Source of the DNA: Pseudomonas alcaliphila JAB1
Lineage (GTDB): Bacteria > Pseudomonadota > Gammaproteobacteria > Pseudomonadales > Pseudomonadaceae
DNA length: 64,000 nt
Assembly (NCBI RefSeq): GCF_001941865.1
Contig: NZ_CP016162.1
Coordinates: forward strand, 3,533,501 to 3,597,500
Direction of reading: 5' to 3'
The notes below the pieces were generated by a model. That model worked only from the letters and a program-made list of their open reading frames with translations. It made no database searches and had not been told where the DNA came from. The position numbers were made by a program, and so were the translations under genes. This document shows positions 26,598-36,147 of this stretch, piece after piece. Position 1 is the first letter of the stretch; each line of letters begins with the position of its first letter.

Positions 26598-28205
26598 TTA
26601 CAGAGTCACAGCAGCCGGCTCGGGCTCAACGGCCATTTCCACGTCCGGCGCCACTTCGATGTGCTGCAGCTCAAGACGCTCGCTGCTCCACTGGCGGATG
26701 CGGTTGGTCAGTGCCAGGTCGTCGTTCAGCTTCTGGCCATAGGACGGGATGATCTCCTTCAGGCGCTCCTGCCACTCAGGGGTGGCGACCTTGTCGGCGA
26801 AGGCCTTCTCGATCAGGTGCAGCATGATCGGTGCAGCGGTGGAAGCACCCGGCGAGGCGCCCAGCAGTGCGCTGATGCTGCCGTCGGCCGAGGTCACCAC
26901 TTCGGTGCCGAACTGCAGCACGCCGCCCTTCTCGGCATCCTTCTTGATGATCTGCACGCGCTGGCCAGCATTGATCAGCTCCCAATCGGCGTCCTGCGCC
27001 TCCGGGAAGTACTCGCGCAGCGAGGCCATGCGGTCTTCCTGGCTGAGCATCAGTTGGCCCATCAGGTAGGTGCTCAGCGACCAGTTGTCCATACCGGCGT
27101 TGACCATCGGCATGAAGTTGTCAGTGGTCATGCTGCTGAACATGTCGAGCAGCGAGCCGTTCTTCAGGTACTTGGTGGAAAAGGTGGCGAACGGGCCGAA
27201 CAGCAGCACGTTCTCACCGTCGATCACGCGAGTGTCCAGGTGCGGCACGGACATGGGCGGCGAGCCGACCGACGCCTTGCCATAGACCTTGGCCAGGTGC
27301 TGGGCAACCACATCCTGATTACGCGTCATCAGGAACTGGCCACCGACCGGGAAGCCGGCGTAGCCCTTGGCTTCTTCAATACCGGATTTCTGCAGCAGCT
27401 TGAGCGCGCCACCACCGGCGCCGATGAAGACGAAGCGCGCGTTGATGCTCTGCTCGGCGCCGCCCTTGGCCAGGTCGGCGACGATCACGCGCCAGGTGCC
27501 GTCATCGTTGCGCTTGAGGTCGCGGACTTCGTGCTCCAGGTGCAGGCTGGCCTGCTGCTTGCCGATCAGCGAGTCGATCAGCTGACGGGTGATCTCGCCG
27601 AAGTTGACGTCGGTGCCGATGGCCATACGGGTGGCGGCGACCTTCTGCTGCGGATCGCGACCTTGCATGACCAGCGGTACCCACTGGGCGATCTGCGCGT
27701 GGTCCTCGGTGAACTCCATGCCGCGGAACAGGTTGCTGTGCTGCAGCGCAGCATGGCGCTTGCGCAGGTACTCGACGTTATCGTCGCCCCAGACGAAGCT
27801 CATGTGCGGGGTGATGTTGATGAAGCTCTTGGGCTTGCTCAGCACCTCGCGCTCGACCTGGGTGGCCCAGAACTGCTTGGAGATCTCGAACGACTCGTTG
27901 ATCGCGATCGCCTTGCTGATATCGATGCCACCGTCGGCGGTTTCCGGGGTGTAGTTCAGCTCGCAGAAGGCCGAGTGGCCGGTGCCGGCGTTGTTCCAGC
28001 CGTTGGAGCTTTCGGCGGCTACCTGGTCGAGGCGCTCGTAGATTTCGATGCTCCAGTCCGGCTGCAGCTCGTGGAGGTAGGTGCCGAGGGTGGCGCTCAT
28101 CACGCCAGCGCCGATCAGCAGCACGTCGACGGTTTTCTCGGGCTCGCGGGGCTTGGAGCAACCGATCACGCTGAGACAAAGCAGCGTCAGCAGGATTTTT
28201 TTCAT
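26598..28205 (-). CDS. mqo: Malate:quinone oxidoreductase with lipoprotein-type N-terminus
   Basis: Mqo oxidises malate to oxaloacetate and passes electrons to the quinone pool, using FAD. The 535-residue protein has the FAD-binding [19 protein letters not shown] motif (about 26-44), [21 protein letters not shown] and the C-terminal [17 protein letters not shown], all diagnostic of Mqo. Unusually, the first 16 residues ([16 protein letters not shown]) form a lipobox-type signal with Cys16. That would place the enzyme on the periplasmic face or anchor it by lipid, while classical Mqo is a peripheral cytoplasmic-side protein. It is flanked by repeats and has its own terminator. Confidence 0.93.
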   Translation of the reverse strand: MKKILLTLLCLSVIGCSKPREPEKTVDVLLIGAGVMSATLGTYLHELQPDWSIEIYERLDQVAAESSNGWNNAGTGHSAFCELNYTPETADGGIDISKAIAINESFEISKQFWATQVEREVLSKPKSFINITPHMSFVWGDDNVEYLRKRHAALQHSNLFRGMEFTEDHAQIAQWVPLVMQGRDPQQKVAATRMAIGTDVNFGEITRQLIDSLIGKQQASLHLEHEVRDLKRNDDGTWRVIVADLAKGGAEQSINARFVFIGAGGGALKLLQKSGIEEAKGYAGFPVGGQFLMTRNQDVVAQHLAKVYGKASVGSPPMSVPHLDTRVIDGENVLLFGPFATFSTKYLKNGSLLDMFSSMTTDNFMPMVNAGMDNWSLSTYLMGQLMLSQEDRMASLREYFPEAQDADWELINAGQRVQIIKKDAEKGGVLQFGTEVVTSADGSISALLGASPGASTAAPIMLHLIEKAFADKVATPEWQERLKEIIPSYGQKLNDDLALTNRIRQWSSERLELQHIEVAPDVEMAVEPEPAAVTL

Positions 28206-28502
28206 GGGACAGTCCTATTCGTCGCACGACGACAAGGGCCGTGCAGGCAAGGTTTCGGGCAGCGGCCGTTTGAGCCGCACATGGGCGATAGCCGCAGATC
28301 TGCGGCGCGGCGGGAGGAAGGGTGTTTCCAGGCCTCTTGGCGGGCGTATTCCGATCGCGCCGCGTGCTGGAGCAATATGCGTGCCGCTGAAAGGATTCAG
28401 CAGTCCCTGTGCGGCTTTCTGCCACACAGCCGGCACGGGGCTGGCGGGAACTCGCCAGATCCACGGGAGGAGCCCCCTGGAAATGGCGGAATCCCGCCCG
28501 AA
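28206..28502. other. Intergenic region between mqo and lrgB
   Basis: 297 bases with no supported gene. It should hold the mqo promoter. No clear terminator, repeat or operator was recognised. Confidence 0.4.
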
Positions 28503-29186
28503 TCAGGCCAGCAGCAGTGGCAACAGCAAGGCAGTGCCGATGCCCAGCAGGCTCATCGCCAGGGCGGCGAAGGCGCCGCACTCCTCACCTTCCTGCAAGG
28601 CGTGCGCGGTGCCGATGGCATGGGCATTGATGCCGTAGCTCAGGCCACGGGCCGCGGGGTGATCGACGCCAGCCCAGCGCAGCAGCAGCGGCCCCATGGC
28701 CGTGCCAATCACCCCGGTGAGCATGACCATCACCGCAGCCAGCGAAGCGACGCCGCCGATCTGCTCGGCCACCGGCATGGCAATCGGCATGGTCACGAAC
28801 TTCGGCGCCAGGCTCATCACCACGCTCCAGTCGGCGCCCAGCACCCAGCCGATGGCCAGGGTCAGCGCCACCGACAGGACGCCGCCGGCCGTCAGGGTGA
28901 TCAGCACCGGCCAGAACAACTGGCGGATGCGCTTGATGTTGTGCTGCAGCGGCACCGCCAGGGCTACGGTGGCTGGCCCCAGCAGCCAGGCAACGGGCTC
29001 GGCGCCAGCGCGGTAGGTGGCGTAATCCACGCCGCACAGCAGCAAGGTGGCGACGATCAGCGTCACCGATACCAGCACCGGCTGCAGCAGCAGCCAGCCG
29101 CTGCGGCGATAGAGCCAGGCTGCGATCAGAAAAGCGGCCAGGGTCAGGGCGATGGCGAACAGCGGATGATGAGTCAGCAGCGTCAT
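28503..29186 (-). CDS. lrgB: LrgB/CidB-family membrane protein
   Basis: A 227-residue protein of about seven helices with the LrgB family signature (LGPATVALAVPLQHNIKRI; LAPKFVTMPIAMPVAEQIGGV; RGLSYGINAHAIGTAHALQEGEECGAFAALAMSLLGI). Family members work with LrgA as holin-like proteins or as transporters of small organic acids such as glycolate or pyruvate. The start overlaps the lrgA stop by 4 bp (ATGA), so the pair is translationally coupled. Confidence 0.9.
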   Translation of the reverse strand: MTLLTHHPLFAIALTLAAFLIAAWLYRRSGWLLLQPVLVSVTLIVATLLLCGVDYATYRAGAEPVAWLLGPATVALAVPLQHNIKRIRQLFWPVLITLTAGGVLSVALTLAIGWVLGADWSVVMSLAPKFVTMPIAMPVAEQIGGVASLAAVMVMLTGVIGTAMGPLLLRWAGVDHPAARGLSYGINAHAIGTAHALQEGEECGAFAALAMSLLGIGTALLLPLLLA

Positions 29187-29536
29187 CCCTTGCGCTCCTG
29201 ACGGCGGATCAGCGTCTGCAACAGCCAGCCGCAGAACGGCACGGTGACCAGCAGCGACAGCACCAGCGCCGTGGCGATCACCGGCAGTTCACCGAGCAGC
29301 AGGTCACTGCTGGTCATGATCCCCGAGGCCGGCACCGCCAGCAGCAGCGGCAGGTAAGGCAGCAAACCACCGGCGGCCTGCTGCAGCGGCTCGGGCACGG
29401 CGCCGCGCCACATCAGCCAGACCGAGAGCAGCAGCAGGCCGATGATCGAGGCCGGCAGCATCGGCAACAGCCAGTGATTGAGCGCCACGCCGAACAACTG
29501 CAGCAATACCAGCCAGAACAGGCCACGCACCATCAT
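29183..29536 (-). CDS. lrgA: LrgA/CidA-family (holin-like) membrane protein
   Basis: A 117-residue protein with four helices (GLFWLVLLQLFGVALNHWLLPM; ASIIGLLLLSVWLMWRG; LPLLLAVPASGIM; LPVIATALVLSLLVTVPFCGWLL), matching LrgA/CidA/YohJ in length and pattern. Two adjacent ATGs (29536, 29533) follow a GAGGAG site. It overlaps the DUF934 gene stop by 4 bp, so cysI, DUF934, lrgA and lrgB read as one chain with coupled translation. That is an odd mix of sulfur assimilation and membrane effectors. Confidence 0.88.
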   Translation of the reverse strand: MMVRGLFWLVLLQLFGVALNHWLLPMLPASIIGLLLLSVWLMWRGAVPEPLQQAAGGLLPYLPLLLAVPASGIMTSSDLLLGELPVIATALVLSLLVTVPFCGWLLQTLIRRQERKG

Positions 29537-30051
29537 GATCTCGACTCCTCCTTATGGCGCCCCCGACGAAACAGCGGAAGCGGCTCGATAACCGAGCGAC
29601 CATACAACACACTGAGCCCTTGCAGGCCCTTGAGTGCATCTTCCAGCGATTTGTCGGCGCGCACGGCGAAGGCATCGAAGCCGCACTGGCGCATGTGCGC
29701 CAACTGGTCGCGCAGCACATCACCCACCGCGCGCAACTCACCGCGCCAACCCAGTCGGGTACGTAGCAGGTAGGCCTGGCTGTAGCCACGGCCATCGCGA
29801 AAGCTGGGGAAGTCGATGGCGATCAGCGGCAGGCTGGCGAGAAACGGCTGCAGCGCCTCCGGCTCGTCATCCACCTGCAACAGCAGGCCGTCGGCGCTAA
29901 CCGTCCTACCCTCCAGCACCGCAGCAGGCTGCCGCTCGCGCCAGGCCGCCAGCGGCAGGATCAGCGGCGCGCCCCCTTCAGCGTCGAGTTGCCAGGGATC
30001 ATCACAGACGATGCAGGCCTGGCCCTCGACCAGGCGAATCAGGTTGTTCAT
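29533..30051 (-). CDS. DUF934 protein, partner of sulfite reductase
   Basis: A 172-residue cytoplasmic protein (MNNLIRLVEGQACIVCDDPW...; IAIDFPSFRDGRGYSQAYLLRTRLGWRGELRAVGDVLRDQL; FDAFAVRADKSLEDALKGL), recognised as DUF934. This family almost always sits directly behind cysI in Pseudomonas and is thought to serve sulfite reduction, perhaps as an electron-transfer or assembly factor. ATG 30051 has a perfect GGAGG site and overlaps the cysI stop by 4 bp. The frame is open further upstream, but that part overlaps cysI. Confidence 0.88.
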   Translation of the reverse strand: MNNLIRLVEGQACIVCDDPWQLDAEGGAPLILPLAAWRERQPAAVLEGRTVSADGLLLQVDDEPEALQPFLASLPLIAIDFPSFRDGRGYSQAYLLRTRLGWRGELRAVGDVLRDQLAHMRQCGFDAFAVRADKSLEDALKGLQGLSVLYGRSVIEPLPLFRRGRHKEESRS

Positions 30052-31715
30052 GCCACCTCCTCGCGGCTGTACACGCTCGTCTTGAATGGCTCCAGGCCGA
30101 TGCGCTGGAAGGTGTCGAGAAAGCCTTCGTTGACCTGCCGCTGATCGACATAGGTGCGCACGATACGCTCGATCACCTCGGGCACCTGCTCGGCGGCGAA
30201 CGACGGGCCGATCACCTTGCCCAGCGCCGCCTGCTGGCCCTGGCTGCCGCCGAGGGTCAGCTGGTACCACTCGCTGCCGTTCTTGTCGACGCCGAGGATG
30301 CCGATGTTGCCGATATGGTGATGGCCGCAGGCGTTCATGCAGCCAGAGATGTTCAGGCTCAGCTCGCCCAGATCATGCAGATAGTCGAGGTCGTCGAAAC
30401 GCTGCTGGATGGCCTGGGCAATGGGGATCGACTTGGCGTTGGCCAGCGAGCAGAAATCACCACCGGGGCAGGCGATGATGTCGGTGAGCAAACCGGCGTT
30501 GGCCGTGCCCAGCCCCGCCGCTTCGGCCTCCCGCCATAGCGCGTACAGGTCGGCCTTGCGTACATCGGGCAGCACCAGGTTCTGCTCGTGGGCGACACGA
30601 ATCTCGCCGAAGCCGTAGCGCTCGCTCCAGTCCGCCAGCGTCTCCATCTGCTCGGCGCTGACGTCGCCGGGCGGTGCACTGATGCCCGGCTTGGTCGACA
30701 GCACCACGCTCAGGTAGCCAGGCACCTGATGCGCCATGACGTTGCGCGAGACCCAGCGGGCGAAGGCCTCGTCGCGCGCCAGGTGGGTGCCGAAGTCGAG
30801 GTCGAGGGCGTCCTGCGGCACGTAGGCCGGTTTGTGGAAGGAGGCGGCGACGCGCTGGTACTCGTCCTCGGTCAGTTGCGCCGGGCCGTCCTTGATCGGC
30901 TGCCACTCGCGCTCCACCTCGGCGGCGAAGGCTTCGATGCCGAGGGCCTTGACCAGGATCTTGATGCGCGCCTTGTACTTGTTGTCGCGCCGGCCATGAC
31001 GGTTGTACACGCGCAGGATGGCCTCGACGTAGGACAGGCAGTCCTGCCAGTGCAGGCCCTCGCGCAGGGTCTGGGCGATGATCGGCGTGCGCCCCAGGCC
31101 GCCGCCGACCAGCACACGCAGGCGCAGTTCGCTGGCTTCATCGCGGTACAGCTGCAGGCCGATGTCATGCACCTGCACCGCTGCGCGATCCTGTTCGGCC
31201 GCGCACAGGGCGATCTTGAACTTGCGCGGCAGGAAGAGGAACTCCGGGTTGACCGTCGACCACTGACGGAGGATCTCGGCCAGTGGGCGTGGGTCGAGGT
31301 ACTCGTCGGCGGCGACCCCGGCGAAAGCTTCGGTGGTGATGTTGCGCACGCAGTTGCCGGAGGTCTGGATGGCATGCATGTCGTGCTCGGCCAGCCAGTC
31401 GAGGATGTCCGGCACGCGCTCGAGCTCGACCCAGTTGAACTGGATGTTCTGCCGGGTGGTGAAGTGGCCGTAACCGCGGTCGTACTCGCGGGCGATATGC
31501 GCCAGCGCACGCATCTGCTTGGCCGACAGGGTGCCGTAGGGGATCGCCACGCGCAGCATGTAGGCATGCTTCTGCAGGTACAGGCCGTTCTGCAGGCGCA
31601 GCGGCAGGAACTCCTCCTCGCTCAGTTCATCGGCCAGGCGCCGCTGGACCTGGTCGCGGAACTGGGCCACGCGCTCGCGCACCAGCGCGCGGTCATAATC
31701 GTCGTATTGGTACAT
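30048..31715 (-). CDS. cysI: Assimilatory sulfite reductase hemoprotein (CysI-type)
   Basis: A 555-residue siroheme/[4Fe-4S] enzyme that reduces sulfite to sulfide for cysteine synthesis. The duplicated nitrite/sulfite reductase fold is visible. The N-terminal half contains YGHFTTRQNIQFNWVEL and SGNCVRNITTEAFAG; the C-terminal half has the cluster ligands C-x5-C (IIACPGGDFCSLA) and C-x3-C (ISGCMNACGHHHIGN). ATG 31715 follows an AGGAGG site, while the GTG at 31736 would place that site inside the gene. With DUF934 it forms the Pseudomonas single-subunit type, without a CysJ neighbour. Confidence 0.93.
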   Translation of the reverse strand: MYQYDDYDRALVRERVAQFRDQVQRRLADELSEEEFLPLRLQNGLYLQKHAYMLRVAIPYGTLSAKQMRALAHIAREYDRGYGHFTTRQNIQFNWVELERVPDILDWLAEHDMHAIQTSGNCVRNITTEAFAGVAADEYLDPRPLAEILRQWSTVNPEFLFLPRKFKIALCAAEQDRAAVQVHDIGLQLYRDEASELRLRVLVGGGLGRTPIIAQTLREGLHWQDCLSYVEAILRVYNRHGRRDNKYKARIKILVKALGIEAFAAEVEREWQPIKDGPAQLTEDEYQRVAASFHKPAYVPQDALDLDFGTHLARDEAFARWVSRNVMAHQVPGYLSVVLSTKPGISAPPGDVSAEQMETLADWSERYGFGEIRVAHEQNLVLPDVRKADLYALWREAEAAGLGTANAGLLTDIIACPGGDFCSLANAKSIPIAQAIQQRFDDLDYLHDLGELSLNISGCMNACGHHHIGNIGILGVDKNGSEWYQLTLGGSQGQQAALGKVIGPSFAAEQVPEVIERIVRTYVDQRQVNEGFLDTFQRIGLEPFKTSVYSREEVA

Positions 31716-32057
31716 GCCGGCAGGCCTCCTGATCACGGGGTGTCGACTATGCCTGCCGGGCGTGTACCGAGAACAGCGCCAGAAAAGCCTTAAAAAACCA
31801 GATCAGATGGGTACGACAGTGACCTGCACAAGGCACTGATTGGCGCGGCGCGATGTCGCAGGGCGGTATCTGCAGCGCTCGACCTTAAGGCTCCTGGCGT
31901 CAGCAATGGCGAGGCCTGGCGGCCTGCGTGGCACTTTTCCCTGCGCTCGACGCAATCATCTGATCCGCTTTTTTATCAAAAACCTGAGTCTGTTTTGTAA
32001 ACAGCCCCACTCGGATCATGGCGCCAGCCTGAATAAACGCCTGATGAGGGCAACGAC
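31716..32057. promoter_or_regulatory. Divergent promoter region of cysI and ccoG
   Basis: No gene. The right part is AT-rich and carries CTGATCCGCTTTTTTATCAA (about 31960-31979, imperfect FNR/Anr-like half sites). It also carries TGAGTCTGTTTTGT (31985-31998), which recurs exactly upstream of the orphan ccoN (37716-37729). The left part is featureless apart from the cysI leader. Confidence 0.45.
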
Positions 32058-33470
32058 ATGACCGAGCTGATCCCCGTGCGGGCCGTCGAGAGCATCGACC
32101 CCGCCAAACCCACTCGCCTGACGCCGGCCCAGGCCGGCGGCCCGATCCATACGCGCAGTTTCACCGGGCGCTTTCGCAACCTGCGCCTGCTCGGTGCAGG
32201 CCTGCTGTTCCTGTTGTTCTTCGGTACCGCCTGGATCGACTGGAATGGCCGCCAGGCGGTGCTCTGGGACTTGGATAACCGCCAGTTCCATATCTTCGGC
32301 GCGACCTTCTGGCCACAGGATTTCATTCTGCTCTCGGCGATCCTGATCATCGCCGCCTTCGGCCTGTTCTTCATCACCGTGCTGGCCGGCCGGGTGTGGT
32401 GCGGCTACGCCTGCCCACAGAGCGTGTGGACCTGGATCTTCATGCGTGTCGAGCAGATCACCGAGGGCGACCGCGGCCAGCGCATCAAGCTCGACGCCGC
32501 GCCCTGGTCGCTGCAGAAGCTGGCCCGGCGCAGCGCCAAGCACGGCCTGTGGCTGGTGGTGAGCCTGGTCACGGCACTGGCCTTCGTCGGCTACTTCACC
32601 CCAGTGCGTCAGTTGACGGTGGACCTGGCGACCTTCCAAGTCGGTGCCACCACGGCCTTCTGGGTGCTGTTCTTCACTGCCGCCACCTATATCAATGCCG
32701 GCTGGCTGCGCGAGAAGGTGTGCCGCGACATGTGCCCCTACTCGCGCTTCCAGAGCGTGATGTTCGACAGCGATACACTGGTCATCTCCTACGACGCCGC
32801 CCGTGGCGAAACCCGTGGCCCGCGCCGCAAGGACGCCGACTACAAGGCCGAAGGTCTGGGCGACTGCATCGACTGCACGATGTGCGTACAGGTCTGCCCC
32901 ACCGGCATCGACATCCGCGACGGCCTGCAACTGGAATGCATCGGCTGCGGCGCCTGCGTCGATGCCTGCGACAGCGTGATGGACAAGCTCGGCTATGCCC
33001 GCGGCCTGGTGCGCTACAGCTCCGAGAACGAGCTGGCCGGCGGCAAGACCCACTGGTTGCGCCCGCGCCTGATCGGCTACGCGGCGATGTTGGCGGTGAT
33101 GATCGGCGCCTTCACCTGGGCCCTGGCCGAACGCCCGCTGATCTCGCTGGACGTGACCCGTGACCGTGGCCTGTTCCGCGAGAACGCTCTGGGCCAGATC
33201 GAAAACATCTACAGCCTGAAGATCATCAACAAGACCCAGCAAGCGCGCAGCTATGCCATCAGCCTGGTCGAGTCCGGCGACTTCGAGCTGCATGGCCCGC
33301 GCACATTGAACCTGGCGCCGGGGGAGATTCGCGACCTGCCGGTGAGCGTTGCGCTAACGGCCTCGCACAACCCTGCCGGGCCGCAAACCGTCCGCTTCGA
33401 GGTACGCGACCAGGCCGATTCGCAGAGCCATGTGAGCACCAAGAGCACCTTCCTCGCGCCGCTGCGCTAA
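32058..33470 (+). CDS. ccoG: Cytochrome cbb3 oxidase accessory protein CcoG (RdxA/FixG)
   Basis: A 470-residue inner-membrane iron-sulfur protein involved in cbb3 oxidase maturation and copper handling. Order: membrane helices (LLGAGLLFLLFFGTAWIDW; FILLSAILIIAAFGLFFITVLAG; ...), the CGYACPQSVWTW motif, and two ferredoxin clusters (DCIDCTMCVQVCPTG and ECIGCGACVDACDSV). A last helix (LIGYAAMLAVMIGAFTWALA) and a periplasmic Ig-like tail with ARSYAISLVESGDFELHGP complete it. No ccoNOQP or ccoHIS genes are adjacent, so it may be a second copy that serves the orphan CcoN encoded 4 kb downstream (inference). Confidence 0.92.
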   Translation: MTELIPVRAVESIDPAKPTRLTPAQAGGPIHTRSFTGRFRNLRLLGAGLLFLLFFGTAWIDWNGRQAVLWDLDNRQFHIFGATFWPQDFILLSAILIIAAFGLFFITVLAGRVWCGYACPQSVWTWIFMRVEQITEGDRGQRIKLDAAPWSLQKLARRSAKHGLWLVVSLVTALAFVGYFTPVRQLTVDLATFQVGATTAFWVLFFTAATYINAGWLREKVCRDMCPYSRFQSVMFDSDTLVISYDAARGETRGPRRKDADYKAEGLGDCIDCTMCVQVCPTGIDIRDGLQLECIGCGACVDACDSVMDKLGYARGLVRYSSENELAGGKTHWLRPRLIGYAAMLAVMIGAFTWALAERPLISLDVTRDRGLFRENALGQIENIYSLKIINKTQQARSYAISLVESGDFELHGPRTLNLAPGEIRDLPVSVALTASHNPAGPQTVRFEVRDQADSQSHVSTKSTFLAPLR

Positions 33471-33471
33471 A

Positions 33472-33611
33472 GCCTCGCCCCGAGGCGGGGCTCCTACAGG
33501 TGCTGTCACATCCCTGTAGGAGCCGTGCCCCGCGGCGAATGGGCCACCAGACTCGTAGCCCAAAGCAATCCGGGGCGGTTCGAGACCCTTCCCCGGATTG
33601 CATCGGGCTAC
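33472..33611. repeat. Two REP-like palindromes between ccoG and the MocR gene
   Basis: 33472-33540 contains gcctcgccccgaggcggggc plus inverted gtaggag arms. 33555-33611 is an imperfect palindrome starting gtagcccaaagcaatccggg and ending ccggattgcatcgggctac. Confidence 0.75.
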
Positions 33612-33654
33612 GGTTGCCACAACCGAGATACGTCCCCCTTCACGAGGCACTGCC

Positions 33655-35130
33655 ATGTCTGCCGCTCACCCCGTAAAGTGTTCGTCCTTACCCTTTGCGC
33701 CGGTGAACCAGGACAGGATGAAACGCTACGAAAAATTCGCCGACGAGATTGCCGAGCTGATTCGTACCGGCGTGCTCGGCCCTGGCGAGAAGGTGCCCTC
33801 AGTGCGCCATGCCAGCCGCACCTACGGCGTCAGCCCGTCCACCGTGTTCCAAGCCTACTACCTGCTGGAAGATCGCGGCCTGATCCAGGCGCGCGCCCGC
33901 TCCGGCTACTTCGTGCGTGAACACGCCAAGCGCCCCTTGCACGAACCGGGGCTGACCGCCCACGCCGCGCAAACCACCGAGGTCGACGTCAGCGAGCTGG
34001 TGTTCTCCGTGCTCGCCTCGCTCAAGGACCCGCACACCGTACCCTTCGGCTCGGCATTCCCCAGCCCGGATCTGTTCCCCCTGCCGCGTCTGGCCAAGAG
34101 CATGGCGCACGCGCTGCGCAGGCTCTCGCCGCACGAGATCATCGCCGACATGACCGCCGGCAACGCCGACCTGCGCCGGCAGATCGCCCTGCGTTACATG
34201 GTCAGCGGCGTGATGCTGCCGATGGAGGAGCTGGTGATCAGCAACGGCGCCATGGAGGCGCTCAACCTCTGCCTGCAGTGCGTCACCCAGCCGGGCGACC
34301 TGGTGGCTATCGAATCGCCGACCTTCTACGCCTGCCTGCAGGTGCTGGAGCGGCTGCAGCTCAAGGCCGTGGAAATCCCCGTGCACCCGCGCGAGGGCAT
34401 CGACCTGGGCGCCCTGTCGGAGAGCCTGAAGCAACTGCCGATCAAGGCCTGCTGGTTCATGAGCAGCCTGCAGAACCCGCTGGGCGCGAGCATGAGCGAG
34501 GAGAAGAAGCAGGCGCTGTATGAGTTGCTGGTCGAACACCAGGTACCGCTGATCGAAGACGACGTGTACGCCGAGCTGTACTTCGGCAGCCACCCGCCCA
34601 AGCCGGTGAAGAGCTTCGACCGCGACGGGCTGGTGATGCATTGCAGCTCCTTCTCCAAGAGCCTGGCGCCGGGCTATCGCATCGGCTGGGTGGCCGGTGG
34701 GCGCTATGCCGAGCAGATCGCCCGGCTCAAGCTGATGACCACCATCTCGCCCTCGGTACCGGCCCAGACGGCATTGGCCGACTACCTGCAGCACGGCGGC
34801 TACGACCGCCACCTGCGCAAGCTGCGCCACGCCCTGGAAATGCAGCAAAGCGCGATGCTCGCCTCTGCCGCCCGGCACTTCCCCGCCAGCACGCGGGTCA
34901 CGCGACCTTCGGGTGGCTACTTCCTCTGGTTCGAATTCCCCGAACGCCTGGATTCGCTACAACTGCTGCGCCTGGCCCTGGCCCAGGGCATAAGCCTGGC
35001 GCCGGGGCCGATCTTCTCCGCCAGCCAGGGCTTTCGCCACTGCGCACGGCTGAACTACGGCCACCCGTGGAACCCGCGCAGCGAACAGGCCATGGAAGTG
35101 CTCGGGCGCCTGGTGGCGGGGTTGTTGTAG
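33655..35130 (+). CDS. MocR/PdxR-type transcription regulator (GntR HTH + aminotransferase fold)
   Basis: A 491-residue protein. The N-terminal winged helix (YEKFADEIAELIRTGVLGPGEKVPSVRHASRTYGVSPSTVFQAYYLLEDRGLI, cited by its ends) is GntR type. The rest is a class I aminotransferase fold with the PLP lysine in SFSKSLAPGYRIGW. MocR proteins use a PLP-bound amine or amino acid as effector. ATG 33655 (GAGG site) gives an N-terminal extension; ATG 33718 is an alternative. Its target is unknown; no aminotransferase or pdx gene is adjacent. The stop codon TAG is formed by the first bases of a REP-like repeat. Confidence 0.88.
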   Translation: MSAAHPVKCSSLPFAPVNQDRMKRYEKFADEIAELIRTGVLGPGEKVPSVRHASRTYGVSPSTVFQAYYLLEDRGLIQARARSGYFVREHAKRPLHEPGLTAHAAQTTEVDVSELVFSVLASLKDPHTVPFGSAFPSPDLFPLPRLAKSMAHALRRLSPHEIIADMTAGNADLRRQIALRYMVSGVMLPMEELVISNGAMEALNLCLQCVTQPGDLVAIESPTFYACLQVLERLQLKAVEIPVHPREGIDLGALSESLKQLPIKACWFMSSLQNPLGASMSEEKKQALYELLVEHQVPLIEDDVYAELYFGSHPPKPVKSFDRDGLVMHCSSFSKSLAPGYRIGWVAGGRYAEQIARLKLMTTISPSVPAQTALADYLQHGGYDRHLRKLRHALEMQQSAMLASAARHFPASTRVTRPSGGYFLWFEFPERLDSLQLLRLALAQGISLAPGPIFSASQGFRHCARLNYGHPWNPRSEQAMEVLGRLVAGLL

Positions 35131-35185
35131 CCCGGATGAAATCCGGGAACCGGAGCAGGAATCGCCCCGGATTGCATCCGGCTAC
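35127..35185. repeat. REP-like palindrome overlapping two stop codons
   Basis: The element runs from gtagcccggatgaaatccgg to ccccggattgcatccggctac. Its left TAG is the stop of the MocR gene and its right edge overlaps the glk stop codon. It sits exactly between convergent genes. Confidence 0.8.
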
Positions 35186-36147
35186 GGGCTACGCTCCGAC
35201 GCCTGTTGCAAGGCCACGCCGGCGCCGGTCAGGCCGGGGTACTCAGCCGTCACCAGCCACACCGGAATGCCGTCAAGGTAATGGCTCATGCAACCCTTGT
35301 CGCGGAAACTCTTGGCAAAACCGCTGGCAAGAAAACGCTCGGCAAAACGCGGCACCACGCCGCCGACGATGTACACCCCACCGCGCGCGCCCAACGTCAG
35401 GACATTGTTGCCAGCAGCGCGGCCGAGCCAGCAACTGAACTGTTCCAGCACCGCAGCGGCGACGGGCTCGCCGGCCAGACCTGCGGCAGTGATGGCCGCT
35501 GGCGTCGCGTGCAGCAAAGGCTGACCGTCCAGCTCACAGATGGCTCGATACAGCACCAGCAGGCCGTTGCCACTGAGCACGTCTTCGGCGCGCACATGGC
35601 CCAGTTGCCGATAAAGAATCTGCCAGAGCTCGACCTCGCGCGGGCTGCCGATGGGTAGATCAACGTGACCACCCTCCCCCGGCAACACCAGCCAGCGACC
35701 ATCGGCCTGCTCCAGCAGCGTCCCGACGCCCAGACCGGTGCCGGCGCCGATCACCAAGGCCGGACGGTCTGCCTGCGGCTCGCCCGGGCACACCTGCACA
35801 CGCTCATGCTCGGCGATGCGGGTCATACCCAGGGCCATGGCGGAGAAGTCGTTGATCATCAGCAAGCGGTCGATCTGCAACGCCTCGCAGAACGCCGTAC
35901 GGTCGATACGCCAGTGATTGTTGGTGAAGCGGAACAGGTTGCCGCTGACCGGCCCGGCGCAGGCCAGGCACACCGAGCCGATAGACCCCAGCGGCAGCCC
36001 CTGGGCGTGCAGATAGGCGACGATGGCCTGTTCCGGCCCTGCGAAATCGGCGGTCGGCAGAACCTGCACCGCCTCCAGTTGCTCGTCACGCCACAGGGCA
36101 AAGCGTGCGTTGGTACCACCGATATCGCCGACCAGAGCCAGTTTCAC
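35182..36147 (-). CDS. glk: Glucokinase
   Basis: Glk phosphorylates glucose to glucose 6-phosphate with ATP. The 321-residue protein is of the bacterial Glk (ROK-independent) family: phosphate motif LVGDIGGTNARFAL (residues 5-18), LACAGPVSGN, NDFSAMALG, GAGTGLGVGTLL, PGEGGHVDLP and a C-terminal GGVYIVGGVVPRF. It stands alone; the usual Pseudomonas edd/glk/gltR neighbours are absent within this window. The expected catalytic Asp is in the NDFSA motif. Confidence 0.93.
   Translation of the reverse strand: MKLALVGDIGGTNARFALWRDEQLEAVQVLPTADFAGPEQAIVAYLHAQGLPLGSIGSVCLACAGPVSGNLFRFTNNHWRIDRTAFCEALQIDRLLMINDFSAMALGMTRIAEHERVQVCPGEPQADRPALVIGAGTGLGVGTLLEQADGRWLVLPGEGGHVDLPIGSPREVELWQILYRQLGHVRAEDVLSGNGLLVLYRAICELDGQPLLHATPAAITAAGLAGEPVAAAVLEQFSCWLGRAAGNNVLTLGARGGVYIVGGVVPRFAERFLASGFAKSFRDKGCMSHYLDGIPVWLVTAEYPGLTGAGVALQQASERSP

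Noticed and set aside
26661..29201. 846-codon open frame on the + strand opposite mqo and lrgB
   Set aside because: Antisense shadow with low-complexity composition; mqo and lrgB on the minus strand are unmistakable.
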